Positions 6,340 through 12,669 of a DNA stretch of 13,279 nt are shown in pieces. Under the pieces are notes generated by a model. That model saw nothing but the letters and a program-made list of their open reading frames with translations. It was not told the DNA's origin and did not search any database. The position numbers and the translations under genes were made by a program. How positions within the stretch are numbered: the first letter of the stretch is position 1; each line of letters starts with the position of its first letter. Origin of the DNA: SZUA-252 sp035716005. Its GTDB lineage: Bacteria > Eisenbacteria > RBG-16-71-46 > SZUA-252. Location: contig DASTKG010000026.1 of the NCBI GenBank assembly GCA_035716005.1, forward strand, positions 1 through 13,279, written 5' to 3'.

Positions 6340-7349
6340 AGCGTGCGGCCGACCGCCGAGGCGATCAGGCGAAGCTGCTCCGCGAGCGCCGCGAACTGCT
6401 CCGGATAGAGCGACTGCGGGCCGTCGCAGATGGCGCGCTCGGGATCGTAGTGGACTTCCACGAGGAGCCCGTCCGCGCCGACGGCGATGGCCGCGCGGGC
6501 GAGCGGCACGACCTTGTCGCGGACGCCCGCGGCATGGCTCGGGTCGACGATCACCGGGAGATGACTGAGCGCCTTCGCGACGGCGACGGCATTCAGGTCG
6601 AGCGTGTTCCGCGTGTAGGTCTCGTAGGCGCGCACTCCCCGCTCGCAGACGATGACGCGATCGTTCCCGCCCGACATGACGTACTCGGCCGCCATGAGCC
6701 ACTCGTCCACCGTCGCCGAGAGGCCGCGCTTCACCAGGACCGCTCGTTCGGTCTTCCCGAGGTCCCGAAGGAGCGTGAAATTCTGCATGTTCCGGGCGCC
6801 CACCTGGAAGATGTCGACGTAGGGCGCCATCATGGAGATCTGGCTCCGATCCATGACCTCGGAGATGACGAGGAGGCCGTGGGCGTCGGCCACGCGGCGG
6901 ATGAGCTTCAGCCCCTCCTCGCCGAGACCCTGGAAGGAATAGGGCGAGGTGCGCGGCTTGAACGCGCCGCCCCGCATGACGCGCGCGCCCGCGGCGCGAA
7001 CGGCCTGCGCGGTCCGGACGAGCTGCTCCTCCGACTCGATCGTGCAGGGTCCCGCCATCAGGACCACCGCGTCGCCGCCTATCTCGACGTCGCCGACCTT
7101 CACGACGCTCGAGCGCCTCCGAAACGCGCGGCTCGCCAGCTTGAAGGGCTCCGGGATGCGCTCCGCGTCGGCGACGCCGGGCATCTTCCGGATCTCCGCC
7201 AGCGGCGGCATGCTTCCGTCTCCCACCGCCGCCATCACGACCGGAGGGCCGTCGGGCGCCACCACGAGCTGAAAGCCCGCTTCCCGGAGACGCGCCTCCA
7301 CGGCGCGCCGCTCTTCCGGGGTGGCGTCGGGCCGAAGGGTGATCACCAT
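6336..7349 (-). CDS. aroF: 3-deoxy-7-phosphoheptulonate (DAHP) synthase, Thermotoga-type with N-terminal regulatory domain
   Basis: It condenses phosphoenolpyruvate and erythrose 4-phosphate to DAHP, the first step toward chorismate and the aromatic amino acids. The protein has 337 residues: an N-terminal ferredoxin/ACT-like domain (about 1-75), which in this subfamily mediates feedback inhibition, then the TIM barrel. Seen in the barrel are AGPC (Cys102), RGGAFKPRTSPYSFQG, QVGARNMQN, VLVKRG, VDPSH (His272), VEVH (Glu298) and CDG (Asp309). Cys102, His272, Glu298 and Asp309 are the four metal ligands and, as I recall the Thermotoga maritima enzyme (338 residues), carry the same numbers there. 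That supports the ATG at 7349 rather than the ATG 27 codons upstream. GGAGGAG lies 13 nt before it, a rather long spacing. It overlaps the glycosyltransferase by 4 bp, and a hairpin leader precedes it. Confidence 0.93.
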   Translation of the reverse strand: MVITLRPDATPEERRAVEARLREAGFQLVVAPDGPPVVMAAVGDGSMPPLAEIRKMPGVADAERIPEPFKLASRAFRRRSSVVKVGDVEIGGDAVVLMAGPCTIESEEQLVRTAQAVRAAGARVMRGGAFKPRTSPYSFQGLGEEGLKLIRRVADAHGLLVISEVMDRSQISMMAPYVDIFQVGARNMQNFTLLRDLGKTERAVLVKRGLSATVDEWLMAAEYVMSGGNDRVIVCERGVRAYETYTRNTLDLNAVAVAKALSHLPVIVDPSHAAGVRDKVVPLARAAIAVGADGLLVEVHYDPERAICDGPQSLYPEQFAALAEQLRLIASAVGRTL

Positions 7350-7393
7350 GAGGCGGTCGGGGCTCCTCCGCTTCGATCGATCAGAATGAGGAA

Positions 7394-7423
7394 CGCCCAC
7401 TGCCAGCGTGCTGGCAATGGGCG
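7394..7423 (-). promoter_or_regulatory. Strong RNA hairpin in the aroF leader
   Basis: On the minus-strand RNA, arms CGCCCAUUGCCAG and CUGGCAGUGGGCG pair along 13 continuous bp around loop CACG. The one non-Watson-Crick pair is U-G in this strand and would be an A-C mismatch in plus-strand RNA, which suggests a structure on the aroF transcript. It is followed by TTCCTCATTCT, moderately U-rich. UCCUC there is complementary to GAGGA of the aroF ribosome binding site. It may be an attenuator, a terminator for the upstream unit, or a DNA operator. Confidence 0.6.
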
Positions 7424-7461
7424 AGGCCATGGCGCGGAACGCGACGGATCATGCCGCGGCG

Positions 7462-7490
7462 AGCCTAGCAGCACGGCGCGGGGCGGTCAA
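7462..7490 (-). promoter_or_regulatory. Candidate aroF promoter
   Basis: The minus strand shows TTGACC (complement of 7485-7490), a 17-bp spacer and TAGGCT (complement of 7462-7467). The start would be near 7455, giving a leader of about 105 nt that includes the hairpin. The -10 matches the consensus at only three positions, though these include the important T, A and final T. Confidence 0.4.
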
Positions 7491-7540
7491 ATGGGCGGCG
7501 GGGTCCGGCGGGGTCGATGCTCCAGGCAGCGGCGCGAGGC

Positions 7541-8176
7541 TCAGTAAGGAAGCGGTCCCGGCGCGTCCGACGCGAGATCGAAGGCGTAGATCACCCACCC
7601 GCCGCCGGGAGCGCGGATCATTCGGACGATCGTGTCGCGTTCGATCGGCGTCGGGCCGACGCTCTCCCCTCCGTAGCGAACCAGGAGGTGGGCGCGGAGC
7701 GTCCGCAGCGTCTCCCGCCCCGCGTCGCGGGACGCGACACTCGACGCGGACCCCGAGCGCTCGGCGGCATGAACCGCCGCGCGGGTGGCGGCGGCGCGGC
7801 GCGCGAGACTCCTCGTCCGGTCGAAGCGGCTCTCGAGGTCGGCGGCGGAGTCGGGCGCCGCCGTGTAGAGCGAGTCGGCGATGCGCTGCGCGTCCCGATA
7901 GAGCGTGGCGAGCGAATCGAGGGCGGCCCGGCGGACGTCGCCCAGAGGCTCGAGGTAGCGAAGCCGGGCGTCGAGCACGCCGGCCGTCTCGACCACGCAG
8001 GTCGCGAGATCGCGGAGACGGACCTCGTCCCGGGAACGGAGGGCCGTCGCGAAATCACGCAGGAGCGGGCGCGCCTCCCTTACCTCGGCCGGCTCGGGCC
8101 GGCAGCCGGCGAGCCCCACGAGCAGGGCGACGCCGAGCGCGAGCGCGCGTCCGTCAGTAGTCGAGCGCCCGCGCAC
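7541..8176 (-). CDS. Predicted lipoprotein of unknown function
   Basis: This protein of about 211 residues has a type II signal peptide: basic MRGRSTTDGR, a hydrophobic stretch and lipobox LVGLAGC. It should therefore be lipid-anchored outside the cytoplasm. The mature part is Arg/Ala/Asp-rich and mostly helical in pattern (about 30-150). It ends in a short strand-like segment with DTIVRMIRAPGGGWVIYAFD. I recognise no family. The start is uncertain: GTG at 8176 gives the best signal peptide, while GTG at 8203 adds nine residues. Either start overlaps the 3' end of the hydrolase gene (stop at 8154), so the two genes probably form one transcript and are coupled. No catalytic motif is seen. Confidence 0.75.
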   Translation of the reverse strand: MRGRSTTDGRALALGVALLVGLAGCRPEPAEVREARPLLRDFATALRSRDEVRLRDLATCVVETAGVLDARLRYLEPLGDVRRAALDSLATLYRDAQRIADSLYTAAPDSAADLESRFDRTRSLARRAAATRAAVHAAERSGSASSVASRDAGRETLRTLRAHLLVRYGGESVGPTPIERDTIVRMIRAPGGGWVIYAFDLASDAPGPLPY

Positions 8177-9158
8177 GCGGCCGCCCCGGAGTCTTGATCC
8201 CACGCGCCTCGTTGTAGAGGCGGCGCATGTTCATGAAATGGGTCTCCTGGTAGAACTCCGTGTCCTCGTAGGCCCCCAGGTAGCCCCACTCCTTGAACGC
8301 GATCTCCTTCGTCCCCGCCGCGGCCACTTTCTGCGCCTTGTCCCAGGCGTCCATGAGATAGCGCTTCGTCCAGCCCGCGGCCGTGATGCGGGGCCCGATC
8401 TGGCCGTGCCCCGGGACGAGCGAGTCGGCGTCGAAGCGGGCCGTCATGAGCGAGTCGACCGAGGCCTGCCAGCCCTTCAGGCTCATCCCCGGATCGAGCA
8501 TCCAGGGGACCGACTTGTAGGAGACGATGTCGCCGGCGAAGAGGACGCGCGCTTTCGGGAGATAGACGACCAGGTCGCCCTTCGTATGCGCCGGGTGGCC
8601 GAGCCAGACGATTTGCGCCGCGTCGTCCCCCTTGCCGAGCTCGTAGAGATTCTTCACTTCGATCGTCGGCGGCTCGTCGCCCCTCCCTCCGCCCTTGGAG
8701 TCGTGCGCGCGGCCCAGCACGGAATCGACGACCCCGGCGGCCGACTCGTGTGCGATGAGGCGGGCTCCCTCGCGGAGGAAGCGGCCGGCGCCGCGAACAT
8801 GGTCGTCGTGGGCGTGCGTGATGATCACGTAGCGGATCGGCTTCGAGCCCGATCGCGCGCGGATCGTGTCTTCCAGGGCGGCCGCGGCGCGATCGTCCAT
8901 GGTGGCGTCGACCAGCGTGAGGCCGTCGCCCTGCTCGAACCAGCCGACCCATCCGTACCGGACCTTGGCGGCCCAGACCCCCTTGGCGAGGGGATGGACC
9001 GAAATGGTCAACGTCGTGTCGGGCTTCCCCTTGGTCGGAGCGTTTCCGCCGAGGTACCAGGTCTGGGCCGAGGCCCGTGGCAGGGCCGCCAGGGCGGCGA
9101 TCGCGACGAGGGCGGCGGCCGTGAGGGCGGTCCGGCTGGCGTTGAAGAATCGGTACAG
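8154..9158 (-). CDS. Secreted metallo-beta-lactamase-fold hydrolase, apparent CTG start
   Basis: The protein has 334 residues when started at CTG (complement of 9156-9158). A Sec signal peptide comes first (MYRFFNASRTALTAAAL... to ASA-Q), so it is exported. The MBL core follows, with THAHDDH (His115, His117, Asp119, His120), HPAHT (His191), AGD (Asp210) and PGHG (His251), a full binuclear zinc set. The VYLPKARVLFAGD stretch resembles B1/B2-like and quinoprotein-relay MBL hydrolases. The substrate is unknown; antibiotic hydrolysis cannot be claimed. A TTG at 9011 is the first ordinary start but would lose the signal peptide. The frame is open only back to a TAG at 9168-9170, and the CTG is 5 nt after GGAGG. 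The gene overlaps the lipoprotein gene downstream. Confidence 0.85.
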   Translation of the reverse strand: MYRFFNASRTALTAAALVAIAALAALPRASAQTWYLGGNAPTKGKPDTTLTISVHPLAKGVWAAKVRYGWVGWFEQGDGLTLVDATMDDRAAAALEDTIRARSGSKPIRYVIITHAHDDHVRGAGRFLREGARLIAHESAAGVVDSVLGRAHDSKGGGRGDEPPTIEVKNLYELGKGDDAAQIVWLGHPAHTKGDLVVYLPKARVLFAGDIVSYKSVPWMLDPGMSLKGWQASVDSLMTARFDADSLVPGHGQIGPRITAAGWTKRYLMDAWDKAQKVAAAGTKEIAFKEWGYLGAYEDTEFYQETHFMNMRRLYNEARGIKTPGRPRARALDY

Positions 9159-9169
9159 GGCTGCCTCCT
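9156..9169 (-). promoter_or_regulatory. Ribosome binding site and CTG start of the MBL hydrolase
   Basis: The minus strand reads AGGAGG, CAGCC, CTG. The in-frame TAG stop immediately precedes and overlaps the Shine-Dalgarno, so no start further upstream is possible. The next usable start without losing the signal peptide is this CTG. Confidence 0.65.
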
Positions 9170-9209
9170 AATTTCGGGCGTGGCGTGGGCCTACGGGCTT
9201 CCGGGGTGC

Positions 9210-9246
9210 GTCGGATAATACCCCGCTTCGAGTCCGGGGGTCCGAC
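9210..9246. promoter_or_regulatory. Nested inverted repeat overlapping a minus-strand -10 box
   Basis: GTCGGA (9210-9215) pairs with TCCGAC (9241-9246), and inside it CCCCG (9221-9225) pairs with CGGGG (9235-9239). Within this lies TATTAT on the minus strand (complement of 9215-9220), a possible -10 about 50 nt upstream of the MBL start. No convincing -35 is seen. It is a candidate operator or structured leader in the 263-bp divergent spacer. The rest of the spacer (9247-9421) shows nothing recognisable. Confidence 0.35.
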
Positions 9247-9421
9247 AAGGATGCCAAGGGACGCTAGGGCCCGGCAAGGTGCAACCTCGGGCGACAAGTT
9301 CCTGTGGGCGCGGCCGATACCCGGTCCGAGGCGGTACCTAGGTAGGGCTTCCCTCGCCCGCGCGAACGTTCGATCCTCCTCGTCGATGGGTTCGCCCGCG
9401 CCCCGATGGAGGAGAATCGCC

Positions 9422-10348
9422 ATGCCTCGCCACGATAGCCCCCCGCTTCGAACGATCGCCGCGATCGCGCTCGCTCTCGCCGCCGCGGCCGTCGTCCCGT
9501 CCGTCCACGCCGCCGCGGACCTCTCCCCTCCTGGCATCGAGGAAGCGAAGAGCGCCACCTACCACGGCCTTGAGGGCGACAGCGTCGTCACCCTCGTGAA
9601 GGGCCGCTGGGAGGGTCCGCCCTTCGTGGAGGGAGGCGTCGTTCGACCCCACGTGAACCTGGTGCGCGACTTTCTCGTCGCGGGCGACCTCGACGCCGAC
9701 GGCGCGCCGGAAGGAGTGGTGTTCCTGGCGCAGGGCCTGGGCGGAAGCGGCGAATTCGCCTATGTCGCGGTCCTCGACCGGCGCCCCGACGGCGTGGCGA
9801 ACGTCGCGACCGCGAAACTCGGCGATCAAGTGCAGGTGCGCTCGGCCACGATCGCGAAGGGGCGGCTCCTCCTCGACGTCGTGGAGGTCGGCGAACTCGA
9901 CCCGCGCTGTTGCCCGGGCGAGTGGGTGACGCGCGCGTTCACCCTCGGGCCGAAGGGCCTCACCGAAGTGCTCCCCCGCGCGAAGTCGCGCCGCCTCACG
10001 CCCGCGGCGCTGGGCGGGGGCCCCTGGATCCTGCGCTCGTGGGACCTCGGAGAGCCGCTGGCCGACAGCGTCGAGGTCACGCTCGCGCTGAACGGCAACG
10101 TGATCGAGGGCGACGGCGGATGCAATCGCTACGCCGTCCCCTACAAGAGCGGCGACCTTGCCGGCGACATTCGCCTCGGACCCATCGCGGAGACGCGAAT
10201 GGCCTGTCCGGAACCCGCCAATTCGGTCGAGACGCGATACCTCGACCTGCTCGGACGCGCGCGGAAGTTCAGCTTCGTCGCGGGAGCGCTCTACCTCACC
10301 TGGGAGCGGGGAGGCGCGTACGGCACGATGATCTTCGAGCGGAAGTAG
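9422..10348 (+). CDS. Exported protein with C-terminal META/HslJ domain
   Basis: This 308-residue protein has a Sec signal peptide (1-30, ending SVHA). A middle domain (about 45-185) contains LVAGDLDADGAPEGVVFLAQGLGGSGEF and AKLGDQVQVRSATI, features shared with many periplasmic proteins of unknown role. A META domain (about 205-308) has the signature GDGGCNRY (230-237), a TRMAC motif (258-262) and the closing LYLTWERGGAYGTMIFERK. META/HslJ domains occur in outer-membrane or periplasmic proteins, some linked to stress or novobiocin tolerance; the biochemistry is unknown. Cys163/Cys164 and Cys234/Cys262 could form disulfides. The ATG has GGAGGAG at 7 nt, an excellent site, although the frame is open much further upstream. 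It is divergent from the MBL gene. Confidence 0.85.
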   Translation: MPRHDSPPLRTIAAIALALAAAAVVPSVHAAADLSPPGIEEAKSATYHGLEGDSVVTLVKGRWEGPPFVEGGVVRPHVNLVRDFLVAGDLDADGAPEGVVFLAQGLGGSGEFAYVAVLDRRPDGVANVATAKLGDQVQVRSATIAKGRLLLDVVEVGELDPRCCPGEWVTRAFTLGPKGLTEVLPRAKSRRLTPAALGGGPWILRSWDLGEPLADSVEVTLALNGNVIEGDGGCNRYAVPYKSGDLAGDIRLGPIAETRMACPEPANSVETRYLDLLGRARKFSFVAGALYLTWERGGAYGTMIFERK

Positions 10349-10488
10349 ACGCCGCTCGAAGGGCGTTCCCCCCCTGTACATCGGCGCGCGGATCGACGGG
10401 AGATCGTACCGTTCCGCCGCTTGAATAACCTGAGAAATGCGCGCAGACTCGCCTGACACCCCGTATCGATGCCGGGCTCGGAGACACC

Positions 10489-11469
10489 ATGCGAACCGCG
10501 ATCGTTCCCATGGGAAACTGGCTGCCGATTCCCCTCGCCCTGACCTTCGCGCTCGCCGTGCCGGGATGCGGGTCGGACAAGCCCACCGGCCCCGCGCCCG
10601 CGCCCCCAGCGTCCCGTCTCACGAGCCCCCACATCGCGTTCAGCAGCAACCGAAGCGGATCGATCGGGATCCATCTCTACGATCTCACGGCGGGCTCGAT
10701 CGTGCGGCTCTCGCCCGCCGGCGCGTACGAACAGGAGCCCGTCATCTCCCCCGACGGCTCGCGCATCGCCTTCAGTCCCTATCGTTCGGAGGGCCGGTTC
10801 CACCTCATGACGATGGCCGTGGACGGAACCGACCGGATCGTCTGCAGCGACGAGGCGAGCGCGAGCGATACGGGACCCCACTGGTCGCCGGATAGCCGGC
10901 GCCTCGTCTTCACGCGCACCGACCGCGCCACGGCGGCGCGGGACGTCTACACCGTGCTCGCGAACGGCGATTCCCTCCAGCGCGTCACCTGGAACGGGCA
11001 CTCCACCGCGCTCGACTGGTCGCCGGATGGGGCTCGGCTTCTCTTCGCTCAAGACAGCACGTCCTTCGGCTTCACCCTCTCCGACGTCGCGACCTGCGAT
11101 GTCGACGGGGCGCACTACGCTTCCCTCTTCGGCCAGCTCGCGTGGACGGTGATCGGAGCGGACTACTCTTCCGACGGACGGTACATCGCCTTCACGTACG
11201 AGGGCCTCTCCGCCAGCCCGCGGCTCGCCGTCTCCAACGCGAACGGCAGCGGCCGCACCCCGATCGGGGGCGAGACGGACTTCGCGACGGTCGGAGGGAT
11301 CGGGCGCCCCTCGTGGTCTCCCGACGGGACCTCGATCGTCTTCTCCGCGCATCGGGACGGGGGGACGGACGACCTCTACACCGTCTTCGTCGCGGACGGC
11401 TCGGAGCCCACCCCCCTCTTCACCGGATCGCCCTGGGATTTCGCGGCCGACTGGGGGCCGAAGCCGTAG
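10489..11469 (+). CDS. TolB-like PD40 beta-propeller lipoprotein
   Basis: This 326-residue lipoprotein has lipobox ALAVPGC (Cys27), followed by a Pro-rich linker (about 30-42). It then has at least five WD40-like PD40 repeats with cores ISPDGSRIAFS, WSPDSRRLVFT, WSPDGARLLFA, YSSDGRYIAFT and WSPDGTSIVFS. Together they make one six-bladed propeller like the C-domain of TolB. It lacks the TolB N-terminal domain, and no pal or tol genes are nearby, so it is not TolB itself. Such propellers usually bind proteins or glycans at the cell surface; the partner is unknown. The ATG has GGAG at 5 nt. Its TAG stop shares its last base with the GTG of the methyltransferase, so the two are probably co-translated. 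Confidence 0.85.
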   Translation: MRTAIVPMGNWLPIPLALTFALAVPGCGSDKPTGPAPAPPASRLTSPHIAFSSNRSGSIGIHLYDLTAGSIVRLSPAGAYEQEPVISPDGSRIAFSPYRSEGRFHLMTMAVDGTDRIVCSDEASASDTGPHWSPDSRRLVFTRTDRATAARDVYTVLANGDSLQRVTWNGHSTALDWSPDGARLLFAQDSTSFGFTLSDVATCDVDGAHYASLFGQLAWTVIGADYSSDGRYIAFTYEGLSASPRLAVSNANGSGRTPIGGETDFATVGGIGRPSWSPDGTSIVFSAHRDGGTDDLYTVFVADGSEPTPLFTGSPWDFAADWGPKP

Positions 11470-12317
11470 TGAAAACCGCGACGCGGGTCCTCCTCGCGCT
11501 GAATCGATTCGCTCCTCGGCCGAACTTCCCTCCTCGACCGACGCCCGCGGCCTATGCCGGGTGGGAGTACCGCGAGGCGGAGTATCAGGTCTCGCTCATG
11601 AAGAGGGCGGGCGTTTCATACGCCGTTTCGCGAGTGCTCGACCTGGGGTGCGGCTTGGGGGGGAAGAGCGTCTACTTCGCGGAGCGCGGCGCCGGGTATC
11701 TGCTGGGTCTCGATCTCCTGGCAAGCAACGCCCGCGCGGCTCGGGAGTTCGCGGTGGAACGAGGCGCCGGGAATGTGGAATTCGCGGCGGCGGATGCGGC
11801 CCGCCTCCCGGTTCGGAGCGCGTCCTTCGATCTCGTCATCACCACGGACACCTTCGAGCACTTTCAGCGGCCCGAAGCCGCCCTCGCCGAGATGGCTCGG
11901 GTGCTCCGCCCCGGGGGCCGGCTCGTGGCCATCTTCGGCCCGTTCGGATCCCCGCTCGGTTCCCATCTCTACGACACGATCTTCGTTCCCTGGTGCCAGA
12001 TGCTCTTCTCGCGCGACACTCTGGCGGAAGCCATCCGGGAGATCGCTCGGCGCCGCTCCCTGGGACTCGATCCGGAGGGTTCCGCCGAGGCGGCCCGGCG
12101 GGCGGAGGAACGGATCGCCTATTTCGACCACGAGCTGAACCGGATGACGCTTCGCCGCTTTCGACGCGTCGTGCGCGCCAATCCTTCCCTCAGGCTTCTG
12201 GCCTGGAACCTTTCGACGCCTCCCAAACTCAGGCTCCTCACCCCCCTGCTGATGGTGCCAGGGCTCTATGAGTTGGTGACTGGGCTGTTGGTGATGGTCG
12301 CGGAGCGAGTGGTCTGA
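11469..12317 (+). CDS. Class I SAM-dependent methyltransferase
   Basis: This 282-residue protein has a Rossmann-fold methyltransferase domain of the Methyltransf_11 kind. Motif I is VLDLGCGLGGKS (57-67), followed by GLD (80-82), the acidic loop AAADAARLPV, FDLVITTDTFEHF (120-132) and LRPGGRL (146-152). The C-terminal part (about 165-282) has amphipathic and hydrophobic stretches, and the last 30 residues could touch a membrane. The substrate is unknown; quinone, lipid or glycan methylation are all possible. The start is GTG at 11469, whose first base is the last base of the upstream TAG. A longer upstream frame lies inside the propeller gene and is not methyltransferase-like. The stop is directly followed by a DUF2252 gene remnant. 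Confidence 0.88.
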   Translation: MKTATRVLLALNRFAPRPNFPPRPTPAAYAGWEYREAEYQVSLMKRAGVSYAVSRVLDLGCGLGGKSVYFAERGAGYLLGLDLLASNARAAREFAVERGAGNVEFAAADAARLPVRSASFDLVITTDTFEHFQRPEAALAEMARVLRPGGRLVAIFGPFGSPLGSHLYDTIFVPWCQMLFSRDTLAEAIREIARRRSLGLDPEGSAEAARRAEERIAYFDHELNRMTLRRFRRVVRANPSLRLLAWNLSTPPKLRLLTPLLMVPGLYELVTGLLVMVAERVV

Positions 12318-12519
12318 CTTTCGCTCCCTCGCGCTCGCCCACGCCCGATCCGGGAGCGCCGCGACGCTCAGCGGCTACATGGGCAAGAGCGACGCCTTCG
12401 ACGTGGCGATTGCCGCCTTCGCCAAGGCCTACGCGGACCAGAACGAGAAGGACCACGCGGCGCTCGACCGCGCGGTCCGCAAGGGCAAGGTGGGCGCGAT
12501 TTTCGAGGAGGGCGACTGA
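12316..12519 (+). pseudogene. C-terminal remnant of a DUF2252 family protein
   Basis: In the frame ending at TGA 12517-12519 the sequence reads DFRSLALAHARSG, then SGYMGKSDAFD, then FAKAYADQNEKDHAAL. This is the highly conserved C-terminal end of DUF2252 proteins (pattern LARAHARSGD..AIAGYLGKSDAFD.A...FA.AYADQ.ERDHAAL). Only about 67 codons of a family usually over 400 residues remain, and the match stops at the methyltransferase stop codon. There is no ribosome binding site before the only ATG (12379), so translation is unlikely. DUF2252 proteins are kinase-like-fold proteins of unknown function. It is probably the scar of a deletion, though an assembly chimera is possible. Confidence 0.8.
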
Positions 12520-12535
12520 GTCGGGTTCGACTACC

Positions 12536-12564
12536 TACCCAATTGATGGGTACTGTGCTATCCT
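12536..12564 (+). promoter_or_regulatory. Extended -10 promoter with overlapping palindrome
   Basis: A perfect inverted repeat TACCCA-ATTGA-TGGGTA (12536-12552) lies just upstream of TGCTATCCT (12556-12564), an extended -10 (TGn plus TATCCT). No TTGACA-like -35 is seen, as extended -10 promoters allow. The predicted start is near 12571, about 100 nt before the next gene. The palindrome occupies the -35/spacer region, where a repressor or activator would bind. The 12571-12652 leader shows nothing else. Confidence 0.45.
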
Positions 12565-12669
12565 GTCGCCCGCATCGCACACCCTCCCCGTTCAGCGTCG
12601 CACGCTGTCCGTACCATCAGGCGCCCCCCGCAGAGCCAGTCCGCACCAGAACGATTGGAGGTCAATTCC

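Noticed and set aside
4753..6408. A 551-codon plus-strand frame, extremely Arg/Glu-rich, opposite the membrane glycosyltransferase
   Set aside because: Charged low-complexity composition is what a hydrophobic GC-rich gene gives when read antisense. It has no start signal and no domain.
7380..7455. A short leader ORF (MIRRVPRHGLAHCQHAG...) before aroF as an attenuator peptide
   Set aside because: It contains no Trp or Tyr and only one Phe, and there is no convincing ribosome binding site, so codon-stalling attenuation is unsupported.
8154..9158. MBL protein as an antibiotic-resistance carbapenemase
   Set aside because: The zinc motifs are shared by the whole MBL superfamily. Nothing visible singles out a beta-lactamase, and there is no resistance or mobile-element context.
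10349..10366. Possible terminator after the META gene (ACGCC/GGCGT)
   Set aside because: The stem is only 5 bp with an 8-nt loop and is followed by a C-run rather than a T-run.
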